Assembly (NCBI GenBank): GCA_902796555.1
Contig: CADBPR010000040.1
Coordinates: 1-32,186 of the forward strand
Source of the DNA: an uncultured Bacteroidia bacterium
GTDB taxonomy: Bacteria; Bacteroidota; Bacteroidia; Bacteroidales; UBA932
DNA length: 32,186 bases
Direction of reading: 5' to 3'
Shown here: positions 8,713 through 17,353 of the stretch, in pieces
Layout of the letters: each line of letters begins with the position of its first letter
Position numbering within the stretch: position 1 is the first letter of the stretch
Program-made: the position numbers and the translations under genes
The notes under the pieces: model-generated
What the model was told of the DNA's origin: nothing
Database searches by the model: none
The model's input: the letters and a program-made list of their open reading frames with translations, nothing else

Positions 8713-8737
8713 TAAATATTTTATTATCAAATATTTA
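8713..8737. promoter_or_regulatory. AT-rich 9-bp inverted repeat upstream of the PUL promoter
   Basis: TAAATATTT (8713-8721) and AAATATTTA (8729-8737) are perfect reverse complements with a 7-base spacer. Because AAATATTT is itself palindromic it is also a direct repeat at 15-base spacing. The site lies about 35 bases before the predicted -33 element of the GH31-led operon, where an activator could bind. The SusR-like regulator of the locus is a possible ligand. It might instead be the 3' end of uvrC, though no T-run follows. Confidence 0.4.
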
Positions 8738-8771
8738 TATATTAAGTCCCCTACATTTTTGCGCATACGCG

Positions 8772-8802
8772 TGTGAAATGTGGCCGGAATCCTGTATCTT
8801 TG
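8772..8802 (+). promoter_or_regulatory. Bacteroidota-type promoter for the alpha-glucan utilisation operon
   Basis: TATCTTTG at 8795-8802 is a perfect -7 element. The -33 position 19 bases upstream is TGTG (8772-8775), one mismatch from TTTG, consistent with an activator-dependent promoter. The leader to the ATG at 8840 is about 34 bases. Confidence 0.6.
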
Positions 8803-8839
8803 CTATTGGCAAAGGGCTAAACCGCCGCCGAACCGCATA

Positions 8840-11221
8840 ATGAAAAAAGCACTGACCCTTCTGACTCTTTTGTGGCTGGCCGGATTCTCCGGATGGGCGC
8901 AGACCGTGACCGCATGGGAGCAACCCGCTCCGCAGACCGTCGTGTTTACCGCCGACGACGGGGCCCGTCTGGGTCTGACTTTTTGCAGCCCCGATGTCAT
9001 CCGGGTGGAATACGCCTTCGACGGCGTGCTGGCACAGGAAGCCCCGACCCCTGCCGTCGTGAATGCGCAGCTGGAGCCGGTGTCCGTGTCGGTGGACGAA
9101 GCCCCTTCCCTGTATGAGATTTTCACCGGTCCGCTTCGCGTCAGCGTGGACAAAAGCCCGATGCGGCTGCGGATCTACGACAAATACCAGAAACTCCTCA
9201 CCGCCGACGAAGGCCACCGCCGCGAAGGGTCGGAAATCTTCTGCACGCGGGTGATGGCCCGGGACGAGCAGATTTTCGGCCTCGGAGAAAAGAGCGACCG
9301 GATGAACCGCCGGGGCGGGGTCTATACGATGTGGAACAGTGACAAGCCCTGCTACTGCATCGACGAAGACCCCCTCTATAAGAGCATTCCCTTCTTCCTG
9401 AGCAGCAAACGCTACGGCATTTTCTTCGACAACAGCTGGAAGACCACCTTCGACTTCAGCGGCCGCAAAAACTACAGCTTCAGCGCCGAGGGCGGGGAAA
9501 TGATTTATTACATCCTCACCGGAGAAGATTATAAAGACCTGCTGCACAAATACATCCGTCTTACGGGAAAGCCCGTGATGCCGCCCCGTTGGGCCCTGGG
9601 CTTCTCCCAGTGCCGCGGCTTGTATACCCGGGAGGACCTGGCCCTGGAAGTGGCCCGCCGTTTCCGCGAACTGGAGATTCCCTGCGATATCATCTACCAG
9701 GATATCGGCTGGACCGAAAACCTCCAGAATTTCGACTGGAACCCCCGGGGCTACCGCGACCCGAAAGGGATGCTGGAGCAGCTCCATGCCATGGGCTACC
9801 ATGTCATCGTGTCCCAGGACCCGGTGATTTCGCAGAAGAACAAGGCGCAGTGGGCAGAAGCCGATTCGCTGGGGCTGCTGGCCAAAGATATCCGTACGGG
9901 CAAGAGCTATGACATGCCCTGGCCCTGGGGCGGCAACTGCGGCGTCGTGGATTTCACGAACCCGGCGGCCGGCCCGTGGTGGGGCGCCTGGCAGCAGAAA
10001 GCCATTGACGACGGGGTGGACGGTTTCTGGACCGACATGGGCGAACCGGCCTGGAGCAATGAGGAAGATACCGACCGGCTGAACATGGTCCACCACGCAG
10101 GGCCCCACGCCAAAATCCACAATGTCTACGGCCTTTATTGGGACCGGGTGGTGACGGAGGAATTTCAGCGCCGCAACCCCGGCAAACGCCTGTTCCAGAT
10201 GACCCGCGCCTGCTTCGCGGGCATGCAGCGCTACACCTTCTCCTGGACGGGGGACAGCGGCAGCGAAAAGAAGATGACCGATAGCTGGGAGCAGCTGGAA
10301 TACCAGATTCCGATGATGCTCTCCGCCGGTCTGGGCGGCATTCCCTTCATCACCGGGGACATCACGGGCTACTGCGGCGAAATCGACGACTATGCCGCGG
10401 CCGCGGAGCTGTATATCCGCTGGATGCAGTTCGGACTGTTCACACCGCTGAGCCGGGCTCACCACGAAGGCAATACGGCGGTGGAACCCTGGATGTTCGG
10501 CGCGGAGGCCATCGATGCGGCCAGAAAGGCGATTGAACTGAAATACAGTTTGTTACCCTATATTTATACGCTTGCACGTCAGGCGTATGACACCGGCCTT
10601 CCCCTGATGCGGGCCCTGCTGCTGGAATATCCCACCGACCGGGAATGCCGCAACAACGACACCGAATTCCTCTTCGGGCCGAACCTGTTGGTGGCGCCGG
10701 TCACGGAACCGGGCGCCCGCGTGCGCAGCGTCTATCTGCCGAAGGGCCGCTGGTATGACTTCTATACCCGGGAGCTGTACACCGGCGGACGCTATGTCGA
10801 CGTGCCGGTCACCCTGGACCGGATTCCGCTTTTCGTGAAAGCCGGCAGCATCGTGCCGACCATGCCGGTGCTGCAGCATACCGGTGCCGACCCGCTGGCC
10901 GACCTGTACATCGACGTCTGGCCGGACGAGGGCAAAACCGCAGCGTACACCGTCTATGAAGATGATGGTGAAACACTTGATTACCAAAAAGATATCTATA
11001 CCGAGCGGCGCTTCTCCTGCACGGCCTCCGAAGGTGTTTACACCGTGCGGGCCGAAGACCGGGTCAACCATGGCGGCTATCAGCCGGTTTCCGGCCGGAC
11101 CGTCCGGATTCGCATTCCCTGCGACAAACGCCCGAAGGCGGTTACCCTGAACGGTGAAAAGCTGCGCGGGACCTGGAGCCGCAAAACCCGTATGATTACG
11201 ATTAACTTGCAAGATTATTAA
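8840..11221 (+). CDS. GH31 family alpha-glucosidase, exported
   Basis: A 793-residue glycoside hydrolase with a signal peptide ending GFSGWAQ (~21). It has the GH31 N-terminal beta-sandwich (~25-235), a TIM barrel (~240-600) and C-terminal beta domains with a DUF5110-like end. The nucleophile motif DGFWTDMGEPAW gives D399, and the acid/base motif FSWTGDSGS gives D472. The family retains configuration and releases glucose or xylose from alpha-linked sugars. Next to GH66 and SusCD, alpha-1,6 oligosaccharides (isomaltose type) are the likely substrate. It is the first gene after the operon promoter, 22 bases before the SusE/F-like gene. The ATG at 8840 is chosen over an upstream frame extension because it starts the signal peptide and follows the promoter. 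Exact specificity is inferred from context. Confidence 0.9.
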   Translation: MKKALTLLTLLWLAGFSGWAQTVTAWEQPAPQTVVFTADDGARLGLTFCSPDVIRVEYAFDGVLAQEAPTPAVVNAQLEPVSVSVDEAPSLYEIFTGPLRVSVDKSPMRLRIYDKYQKLLTADEGHRREGSEIFCTRVMARDEQIFGLGEKSDRMNRRGGVYTMWNSDKPCYCIDEDPLYKSIPFFLSSKRYGIFFDNSWKTTFDFSGRKNYSFSAEGGEMIYYILTGEDYKDLLHKYIRLTGKPVMPPRWALGFSQCRGLYTREDLALEVARRFRELEIPCDIIYQDIGWTENLQNFDWNPRGYRDPKGMLEQLHAMGYHVIVSQDPVISQKNKAQWAEADSLGLLAKDIRTGKSYDMPWPWGGNCGVVDFTNPAAGPWWGAWQQKAIDDGVDGFWTDMGEPAWSNEEDTDRLNMVHHAGPHAKIHNVYGLYWDRVVTEEFQRRNPGKRLFQMTRACFAGMQRYTFSWTGDSGSEKKMTDSWEQLEYQIPMMLSAGLGGIPFITGDITGYCGEIDDYAAAAELYIRWMQFGLFTPLSRAHHEGNTAVEPWMFGAEAIDAARKAIELKYSLLPYIYTLARQAYDTGLPLMRALLLEYPTDRECRNNDTEFLFGPNLLVAPVTEPGARVRSVYLPKGRWYDFYTRELYTGGRYVDVPVTLDRIPLFVKAGSIVPTMPVLQHTGADPLADLYIDVWPDEGKTAAYTVYEDDGETLDYQKDIYTERRFSCTASEGVYTVRAEDRVNHGGYQPVSGRTVRIRIPCDKRPKAVTLNGEKLRGTWSRKTRMITINLQDY

Positions 11222-11243
11222 CCCATTAACCCAATCATCAGTT

Positions 11244-12704
11244 ATGAAAAGAACGCTTTCCTTGTGTCTGGCCGCCGTCTCCGTGATGGCACTTTCACTG
11301 GCCTGCAACAAGACCCCCGAGCAGCCGGACAACAAACCGGATGAAAAAACGACGCTGAAAGCCCCGGTGCTTTCTGTCAGCACCCCGACTTTCCAGATGG
11401 CCGACGAGGCTACGCTGGCCTTCTCATGGACCGATATCGCCCAGGAGAACGTGACTCCGAAATATGCCCTGCAGATTACTGCGAAAGGCGACACCGACTT
11501 CGCGGCCGGCGTGGCCTATGAGGTGAACGGCACCAACAAGCCCTTCTCCACGGCTGAAGTGAATGACATGCTCAAGGAACTGGGCAAGGACATCCCGGTG
11601 GTGCTGACCGCCCGGGTCCGTGCCACGGCCGAAGGCTATGACGCCGTGCTTTCCAATGTCGTCGAGGTGAACGTGACGGCCGTTGAGGTCGCCATCGAGC
11701 ACATTTTCCCCATCGGCGAGGCGACCCCTTGGGGCTGGAGCCTGGACAATGCCGAAGAAATGACGGCCAACGGCGGCATCTTCACCTGGCAGGGCAAACT
11801 GATTCGCAATGCGGAATTCAAGTTCCTGACCCAACGTGACTGGTGGCCGGGCCTCGTGCACGACATCAATTCCGACGACCCCTACGCCATCATCTACGCC
11901 CCCACCGAGAAAGTCGGTGACGTGACAATGGACAACAAATTCAAGGTGGACAAGACCGGCGAATACAAGCTCACCATCGACGCCAAGAGCAGCAACGCCC
12001 TGAAACTCACGGTGGAACTGGTCAAAGAAATTGAAGAGGGCCCCATTGAGGTGAACGAACTCTTCATCCTCGGCAGCGCCACGGTGACCGGCTGGAGCCT
12101 GGACCAGATGTACAAACTGGTCGACGAAGGCAACGGTATCTTCACAATCCGCTGCGCCCTGCTCGCCAGCGGCGAATTCCGCTTCCCGCTCCAGAAGGAA
12201 GCGAACAAATGGTGGCCTTGCCTGGTGCAGGGTGAAACCGAAGGCACCCTGGCCCTGGGCCAGAGCGACGGTGACAACAATCCTTTCCGTGTGGCCGAAG
12301 ACGGTGTCTATGACCTCCGTCTGGACATCAATGCCATGACCATTACGATGACCTTGACGGACGAGGATATGGATAACTATGCCCTCCGTCCGACCATCTC
12401 CGAACTCTTTGTCCTGGGCGACGCGTGCGAAACCGGTTGGAGCCTGGATAATATGACGGCTTTCACCCAAGACGGCGACATTTTCACCTGGGAAGGCCAT
12501 CTGGATGCCGGCAAGGAATTCCGTTTCCCCATGCAGCGTGACTGGTGGCCCTGCCTGGTGATGGGGGCTACCGAAGGCACCCTGAAGGTCGGCAACGGCG
12601 ACGGTGACAAGAACCAGATTCCCATCGACAAGAGCGGCACCTGGAAAATTGTCGTCGACGCGGAGGCCTATACCTACACCATGACCTGCACCCAGGCCGA
12701 TTAA
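11244..12704 (+). CDS. SusE/SusF-like surface glycan-binding lipoprotein with three tandem binding modules
   Basis: A 486-residue lipoprotein (lipobox SLAC, Cys at ~21). After an N-terminal SusE-type Ig-like domain (~38-150) come three similar modules starting near residues 153, 271 and 386. Each has (L/I)F-x-(I/L)G-x-A, a GWSLD turn, an (I)FT-x-x-G/C strand and a (E)F(K/R)F(L/P) strand, then a WWP(G/C)LV segment. The Trp pairs are likely sugar-stacking residues, as in SusE/SusF starch-binding modules. Modules 2 and 3 are nearly identical around FRFP and WWPCLV. The protein would sit on the outer membrane and hold glucan near the SusCD transporter. Its place before the regulator, separate from the SusCD-E block, is unusual. 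Confidence 0.85.
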   Translation: MKRTLSLCLAAVSVMALSLACNKTPEQPDNKPDEKTTLKAPVLSVSTPTFQMADEATLAFSWTDIAQENVTPKYALQITAKGDTDFAAGVAYEVNGTNKPFSTAEVNDMLKELGKDIPVVLTARVRATAEGYDAVLSNVVEVNVTAVEVAIEHIFPIGEATPWGWSLDNAEEMTANGGIFTWQGKLIRNAEFKFLTQRDWWPGLVHDINSDDPYAIIYAPTEKVGDVTMDNKFKVDKTGEYKLTIDAKSSNALKLTVELVKEIEEGPIEVNELFILGSATVTGWSLDQMYKLVDEGNGIFTIRCALLASGEFRFPLQKEANKWWPCLVQGETEGTLALGQSDGDNNPFRVAEDGVYDLRLDINAMTITMTLTDEDMDNYALRPTISELFVLGDACETGWSLDNMTAFTQDGDIFTWEGHLDAGKEFRFPMQRDWWPCLVMGATEGTLKVGNGDGDKNQIPIDKSGTWKIVVDAEAYTYTMTCTQAD

Positions 12705-12724
12705 GAAGTTTTTTAACTTTCGGG

Positions 12725-14344
12725 ATGAAACGCCTCCTTCTGCTGGCCCTGGCTCTCTTCTGCACGGTGCTTCCGGCGGCTTCCGAGCCGCTGGAGGCCC
12801 TGTTGCGCAGCTTGGACCGGACCCTGGCCGGCAAGGAGCATTTCGGCCGTACCAAACAGGCCCGCATCGACAGCTACCGCCTCCTGGCGGAAAAGCTGCC
12901 CGAAGCGGAACTGCCGGATATCTATGACCGGATTTTCCGGGAATACGCCACCTTCAACCTGGATTCCGCCATTCTCTATGCCCGCCGGCAAAGCCTGCTG
13001 GCGGCCCGGCTGGGACAGGACCGGAACCGGCAGGAAGCCCTGCTGAACCTGGCCGACATCTATGTGACGGCCGGCATGTACTCCGAGGCGGGAACGCTGC
13101 TGGACAGCATTCCGCTGCGTTCCACGATGTACTGGCACGACCGGCACGCCCTGTATTCCGCCCTGCTGCAGAATGCCCCTTTCCTGGGTATGAAAGGCCC
13201 GTACCGGCGGCTGAAGGAGCAGGCCCGCGATTCGCTGATTGCCACCCTGGAGTCTTCCGACATCGTCTATGCCTTCGTCCTGGGCGAAAAACTCAATGAC
13301 GAGGGCCGCTATGCCGACGCTGTGAAGATGCTCCAGGAACGCTACAACCAGCCGGAGACGGACGACCGCAGCAAGGCCATCCTGGACTACTGTCTGGCTG
13401 TGGCCTATCGGGGACTGCACGACCGCGAACAAGCCAAACTCCATTTCGCGCGCAGTGCCCGGGCCGACCTGCAGGAGGCCGTCAAGGAGTATAAATCCCT
13501 GCAGGAGCTGGCCTACATGCTGTATGAAGACGGGGACGTCACCCGGGCTTACCGCTATATCACCTGTGCGATGGATGACGTGCTGTCCAGCAACAGCCAG
13601 GTGCGGATGGCCGAGTTCGTGCCCTTCCTGACGGTCATCAGCGACGCCTATGAGACGAAAATCAGCCAGCGCAACCGGGAGCTCCGCCTGGCCATCGCCG
13701 GGCTGGCCGTGGTGCTGTTGCTGCTGGGAGCGGCGGGTTTGATTACCTGGCGCCAGGGCCGTCGCCTGCGGGCCGCCCAGGAAGAAATGACCCGTTCCTA
13801 CGCATCGCTGAAAGAGGCCAACGCCCGCCTGGTGGACATCACCCGGCAGCTCCAGGAAGCCGGTTATATCAAGGAACAGTACCTGTACATGTATATGGAA
13901 CAGGCCTCCGGGTATATCGACAAACAGGAAGCCTACCGCCGCAAACTGGTCCTGCTGCACCGCAAAGGCGGGCAGGAGCAGCTGGCGGCTGAGCTGGAAA
14001 CCCCTTTCGATGTGGACGGCGCCTTTCGGGAGTTCTACAATACCTTCGACTTGACCTTCCTGCAGCTGTTCCCCACCTTTGTGGAGGAGGTCAACGCCCT
14101 GCTCCGGCCCGAAGCCTGCCTGACGCCCAAGCCCGGCCGGCTGATGAATACCGAGCTCCGGATTCTGGCCCTGGTACGTCTCGGCGTGACGGACAGCGTC
14201 AAGATGGCGCATTTCCTGCGCTGTTCCCTTTCTACGATTTACAATTACCGGACGAAACTGCGCAACGCCGCCGTTTCGGACCGCAACGATTTCGAGGAAG
14301 CCGTTTCCCGTATCGGCATCCTCCATGTGAATGAAAACAATTAA
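12725..14344 (+). CDS. SusR-like (DUF6377) membrane-spanning PUL regulator
   Basis: A 539-residue one-protein sensor-regulator. It has a signal peptide (1-20), a periplasmic TPR-like helical region (~25-310; e.g. EALLNLADIYVTAGMYSEAGTLL), and a transmembrane helix (~322-342, LAIAGLAVVLLLLGAAGLI). A cytoplasmic coiled coil follows (~345-400), and then a C-terminal DUF6377/helix-turn-helix region ending MAHFLRCSLSTIYNYRTKLRN (~493-513). This architecture and length match the SusR family, which senses maltose- or isomaltose-type sugars and activates sus-like operons. It lies inside the operon, 6 bases before susC, so it probably activates its own transcription. The GHs point to an alpha-1,6-glucan breakdown product as inducer. 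The link between the DUF6377 family and SusR is from memory of the family. Confidence 0.8.
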   Translation: MKRLLLLALALFCTVLPAASEPLEALLRSLDRTLAGKEHFGRTKQARIDSYRLLAEKLPEAELPDIYDRIFREYATFNLDSAILYARRQSLLAARLGQDRNRQEALLNLADIYVTAGMYSEAGTLLDSIPLRSTMYWHDRHALYSALLQNAPFLGMKGPYRRLKEQARDSLIATLESSDIVYAFVLGEKLNDEGRYADAVKMLQERYNQPETDDRSKAILDYCLAVAYRGLHDREQAKLHFARSARADLQEAVKEYKSLQELAYMLYEDGDVTRAYRYITCAMDDVLSSNSQVRMAEFVPFLTVISDAYETKISQRNRELRLAIAGLAVVLLLLGAAGLITWRQGRRLRAAQEEMTRSYASLKEANARLVDITRQLQEAGYIKEQYLYMYMEQASGYIDKQEAYRRKLVLLHRKGGQEQLAAELETPFDVDGAFREFYNTFDLTFLQLFPTFVEEVNALLRPEACLTPKPGRLMNTELRILALVRLGVTDSVKMAHFLRCSLSTIYNYRTKLRNAAVSDRNDFEEAVSRIGILHVNENN

Positions 14345-14350
14345 CGCAGT

Positions 14351-17347
14351 ATGATGAAAAAAACAATGGCTCTGGCCCTGGCATTGCTGCTGATGCCCTT
14401 CCTGCTGGCCGCCCAGACCGTCAAAGGTACGGTCCAGGACGCTTCCGGACTGGGTGTCATCGGCGCCTATGTCGTGGACAGTGCAGACAACACCATCGGC
14501 ACCGTGACGGACATGGACGGTCGTTTTACCCTGACCGGGAAGGGCAACACCCTTTCCGTGACCGTTTCCTGCCTGGGCTATGCCGACCAGACGGTCGTCC
14601 TGAACGGCCGCGACTACATCGAGGTCGTCCTCGTTGAGGATTCCTCCCTGCTGGAAGAAACCGTCGTCATCGGCTACGGTTCCGTCAAAAAGAGCGACCT
14701 CACCGGTGCCGTTTCCAGCGTCAACAGCAAGGTGCTCGAAGACCGGGCTTCGTCCAATGTCGGGCAGCTCCTGCAGGGACGTATGTCCGGCGTGTATATC
14801 GTCGACAGCGGCAACCCGCAGTCCAATGTGTCCATTAAAATCCGCGGTTTGGGGACGGTCAACAACAGCGACCCGCTGATTGTCATCGACGGCGTGCCCA
14901 TGGTGAACATGGGAATGAACTCCCTCAATGCCGAGGATATCGAGACCGTGGACGTGCTGAAAGATGCCTCTGCCACAGCTATTTACGGTGCGCGCGGTGC
15001 CAACGGCGTGGTGATGGTGACAACGAAGAAGGGCAAGAGCGGCGACGGCCGCGTGACCCTGTCCACTAACCACGGCGTAGCGACGGCAGTGTCCATGCCC
15101 CAGTTGCTCAACGCCCAGCAGTATGTGGCCCTGAACAACGACATGATGGTCAACTCCTCGAATACGCCGAATCCGGACTGGGCCGACCCTACTGCCATCA
15201 CCCGGAGCACGGACTGGCTCAAGGAGATGATCCGGCCGGCCTTCCTGCAGCACTACGGCCTGTCCTACAGCGGCGGCGACGAGAAGAACACCTATTACGT
15301 GTCCGGCAGCTACACCGACCATGACGGTATCGTCAACTCCGTGGGTTACAAGAAGATGACCTTCCAGCTGAACCTGGACAACCAGGTGAAGTCCTGGCTG
15401 AAATTCTCCACCAAGGTGACCTTCAGCTACGACGACAAAACCAACGGCGACTATTCCATGGGTACGGTGCTGAAGTCCCTCCCGGTCATTCCGGTCTACA
15501 ATGAGGACGGTACCTATGCCGGTCCGGTGGGCAACGCCCTGTGGTTCGGCGACGCCCAGAACCAGGTCGGTAAGTCCAACATCAACCAGAACCGGACGCA
15601 GGGCTACAACTTCCTGGCTTCCGAGACCATAGAAATCGACCTGTCCGTCCTGCTCAAGGGCCTGAAATTCCGTTCGGTCGAGAGCGTCGGCGGCACCTTC
15701 GTGTACAGCGAAAGCTTCCGTCCCAAATATGCCTGGACCCCCAACCCGCTCCTGGAATCCGAGCGCTGGGCCCAGACCGGCCGGTATTTCAGCTATCTGG
15801 CTGACAATTACTTCACCTTCGACCGCAGCTTCGGCAAGCATACCATCAACGCCATGGCCGGCAACTCCCTGCAGTGGGGCAACAACTACCATTTCGGCGG
15901 CCAGAAAAAGGGCTTCCAGAGCGATACCGCCAGCCAGTTCAACAACGGTACCACCATCGAGAGCCTGGACGGTACGCGCAGCGCCTGGAGCATCGCTTCC
16001 TTCATGGGTCGCGTGAACTGGTCCTATGCCGACCGCTACATGATTACCGCCACGGTCCGCGCCGACGGTTCCTCCAAATTCGGTCCGGGCCACCGCTGGG
16101 GCGTGTTCCCGTCCTTTGCCGGTGCCTGGCGCATCAGCGAAGAGCCCTGGTTCCCGACAATGGAGCAGTTCAACTACCTCAAACTCCGTCTCGGATACGG
16201 TGTGACCGGTAACCAGGAAATCGGCGACTATACCTTCGCCTCCGTCTACGGAACCGGCCAGTATTCCTTCAATGGAAACGTATACAACTCCCTGGTGGCC
16301 AACAAATTGTCCAACCCTGACATTCATTGGGAAGAGGTCCAGCAGTACAATGTCGGTCTGGATTTTGCCTTCTTCAAGTCCCGCCTGCGCCTGAGCATTG
16401 ACGGCTACATCAAGAACACCAACGGCATGCTGGTCGCGATGACCGTGCCCATCAGCACCGGTTATTCCGACACGGACGTGCCCTACACCAACCAGGGCAA
16501 GGTCCGCAACACCGGTCTGGAAATCACGATTGGTTCCGACAACTTCGACACCGGCAAGTTCTACTGGGGCACCGACTTCAACATCTCCTTCAACAAGAAC
16601 AGGATTCTGTCCCTGAACGACACGGATGCCGTCTATTACAACGACTCCGGTTTCGGCCAGTATTTCTGTACCAACATGGTGAACCAGCCCATCGGCGCCT
16701 TCATCGGCTGGAAGACGGACGGTATCTTCCAGACCCAGGATGAGGTGGACAATTACGCGGTCCAGGTGGGTGCTGAGCCCGGTGACATCCGTTTCAAAGA
16801 AGGCCCCGGCGAGGCCGGCGACGGTATCATTGACGAAAAAGACCGCGTCATCCTGGGATATCCCCAGCCGCTGTTCACCGCTTCGTTGAACAATACCTTC
16901 CGCTACGGCCCCTTCGACGCCGCCATCTATTTCCAGGGCATCTACGGCAACAAAGTCTTCAACGTGACGAAGGTGGATATGACCTCCATGTCGACCATCT
17001 GCAACCAGTACGCACAGGTACTGGACCGCTGGACCGGCCCGGGCACCTCGAACAAGATGCCGCGCGCCGTCTACGGCGACCCGAACAACAACACCCGGCC
17101 TTCCGACCGCTATATCGAAGACGGCAGCTACCTGCGTCTGAAGAACCTGACCCTCGGCTACACCCTGCCGGAGTCCGTCTCCCGCAAGCTGCATATCTCC
17201 GGTTTCCGGATTTATCTGTCGGCCGACAACCTCTTCACCCTGTCCAACTATACCGGGTTCGACCCGGAGGTCGGCAACGCTTCGATTGACTGGGGCACCT
17301 ACCCCATCACCCGCACTTTCTCCGTCGGTCTGGACCTTAAATTTTAA
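14351..17347 (+). CDS. SusC-like TonB-dependent outer-membrane glycan transporter
   Basis: A 998-residue outer-membrane barrel with a signal peptide ending LLAAQ (~21). Residues ~22-105 are the CarboxypepD_reg-like domain (VKGTVQDASGLGVIGAYV). A TonB-box-like ETVVIGYGSVKKSDLTGAVSS precedes the plug (~115-225), which contains the SusC signature IRGLGTVNNSDPLIVIDGVP and DASATAIYGARGANGV. The rest is a 22-stranded-type barrel ending in aromatic FSVGLDLKF. It imports oligosaccharides in complex with the SusD protein encoded 6 bases downstream, powered by TonB/ExbBD. The family is known for glycan and peptide import; the alpha-glucan assignment comes from neighbours. Two adjacent ATGs (14351, 14354) are equally plausible. 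Confidence 0.95.
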   Translation: MMKKTMALALALLLMPFLLAAQTVKGTVQDASGLGVIGAYVVDSADNTIGTVTDMDGRFTLTGKGNTLSVTVSCLGYADQTVVLNGRDYIEVVLVEDSSLLEETVVIGYGSVKKSDLTGAVSSVNSKVLEDRASSNVGQLLQGRMSGVYIVDSGNPQSNVSIKIRGLGTVNNSDPLIVIDGVPMVNMGMNSLNAEDIETVDVLKDASATAIYGARGANGVVMVTTKKGKSGDGRVTLSTNHGVATAVSMPQLLNAQQYVALNNDMMVNSSNTPNPDWADPTAITRSTDWLKEMIRPAFLQHYGLSYSGGDEKNTYYVSGSYTDHDGIVNSVGYKKMTFQLNLDNQVKSWLKFSTKVTFSYDDKTNGDYSMGTVLKSLPVIPVYNEDGTYAGPVGNALWFGDAQNQVGKSNINQNRTQGYNFLASETIEIDLSVLLKGLKFRSVESVGGTFVYSESFRPKYAWTPNPLLESERWAQTGRYFSYLADNYFTFDRSFGKHTINAMAGNSLQWGNNYHFGGQKKGFQSDTASQFNNGTTIESLDGTRSAWSIASFMGRVNWSYADRYMITATVRADGSSKFGPGHRWGVFPSFAGAWRISEEPWFPTMEQFNYLKLRLGYGVTGNQEIGDYTFASVYGTGQYSFNGNVYNSLVANKLSNPDIHWEEVQQYNVGLDFAFFKSRLRLSIDGYIKNTNGMLVAMTVPISTGYSDTDVPYTNQGKVRNTGLEITIGSDNFDTGKFYWGTDFNISFNKNRILSLNDTDAVYYNDSGFGQYFCTNMVNQPIGAFIGWKTDGIFQTQDEVDNYAVQVGAEPGDIRFKEGPGEAGDGIIDEKDRVILGYPQPLFTASLNNTFRYGPFDAAIYFQGIYGNKVFNVTKVDMTSMSTICNQYAQVLDRWTGPGTSNKMPRAVYGDPNNNTRPSDRYIEDGSYLRLKNLTLGYTLPESVSRKLHISGFRIYLSADNLFTLSNYTGFDPEVGNASIDWGTYPITRTFSVGLDLKF

Positions 17348-17353
17348 GCAGCT

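Noticed and set aside
12714-12721. Possible internal promoter (TAACTTTC) before the SusR-like gene
   Set aside because: One mismatch at the conserved G, and it is only three bases before the ATG; the tight spacing favours operon read-through.
12713-17194. Minus-strand ORF of 1,493 residues, and another of 1,012 residues at 18877-21915
   Set aside because: Both lie antisense to clear Sus and GH66 genes in codon register, have no recognisable domains or promoter, and arise from codon bias in the sense genes.
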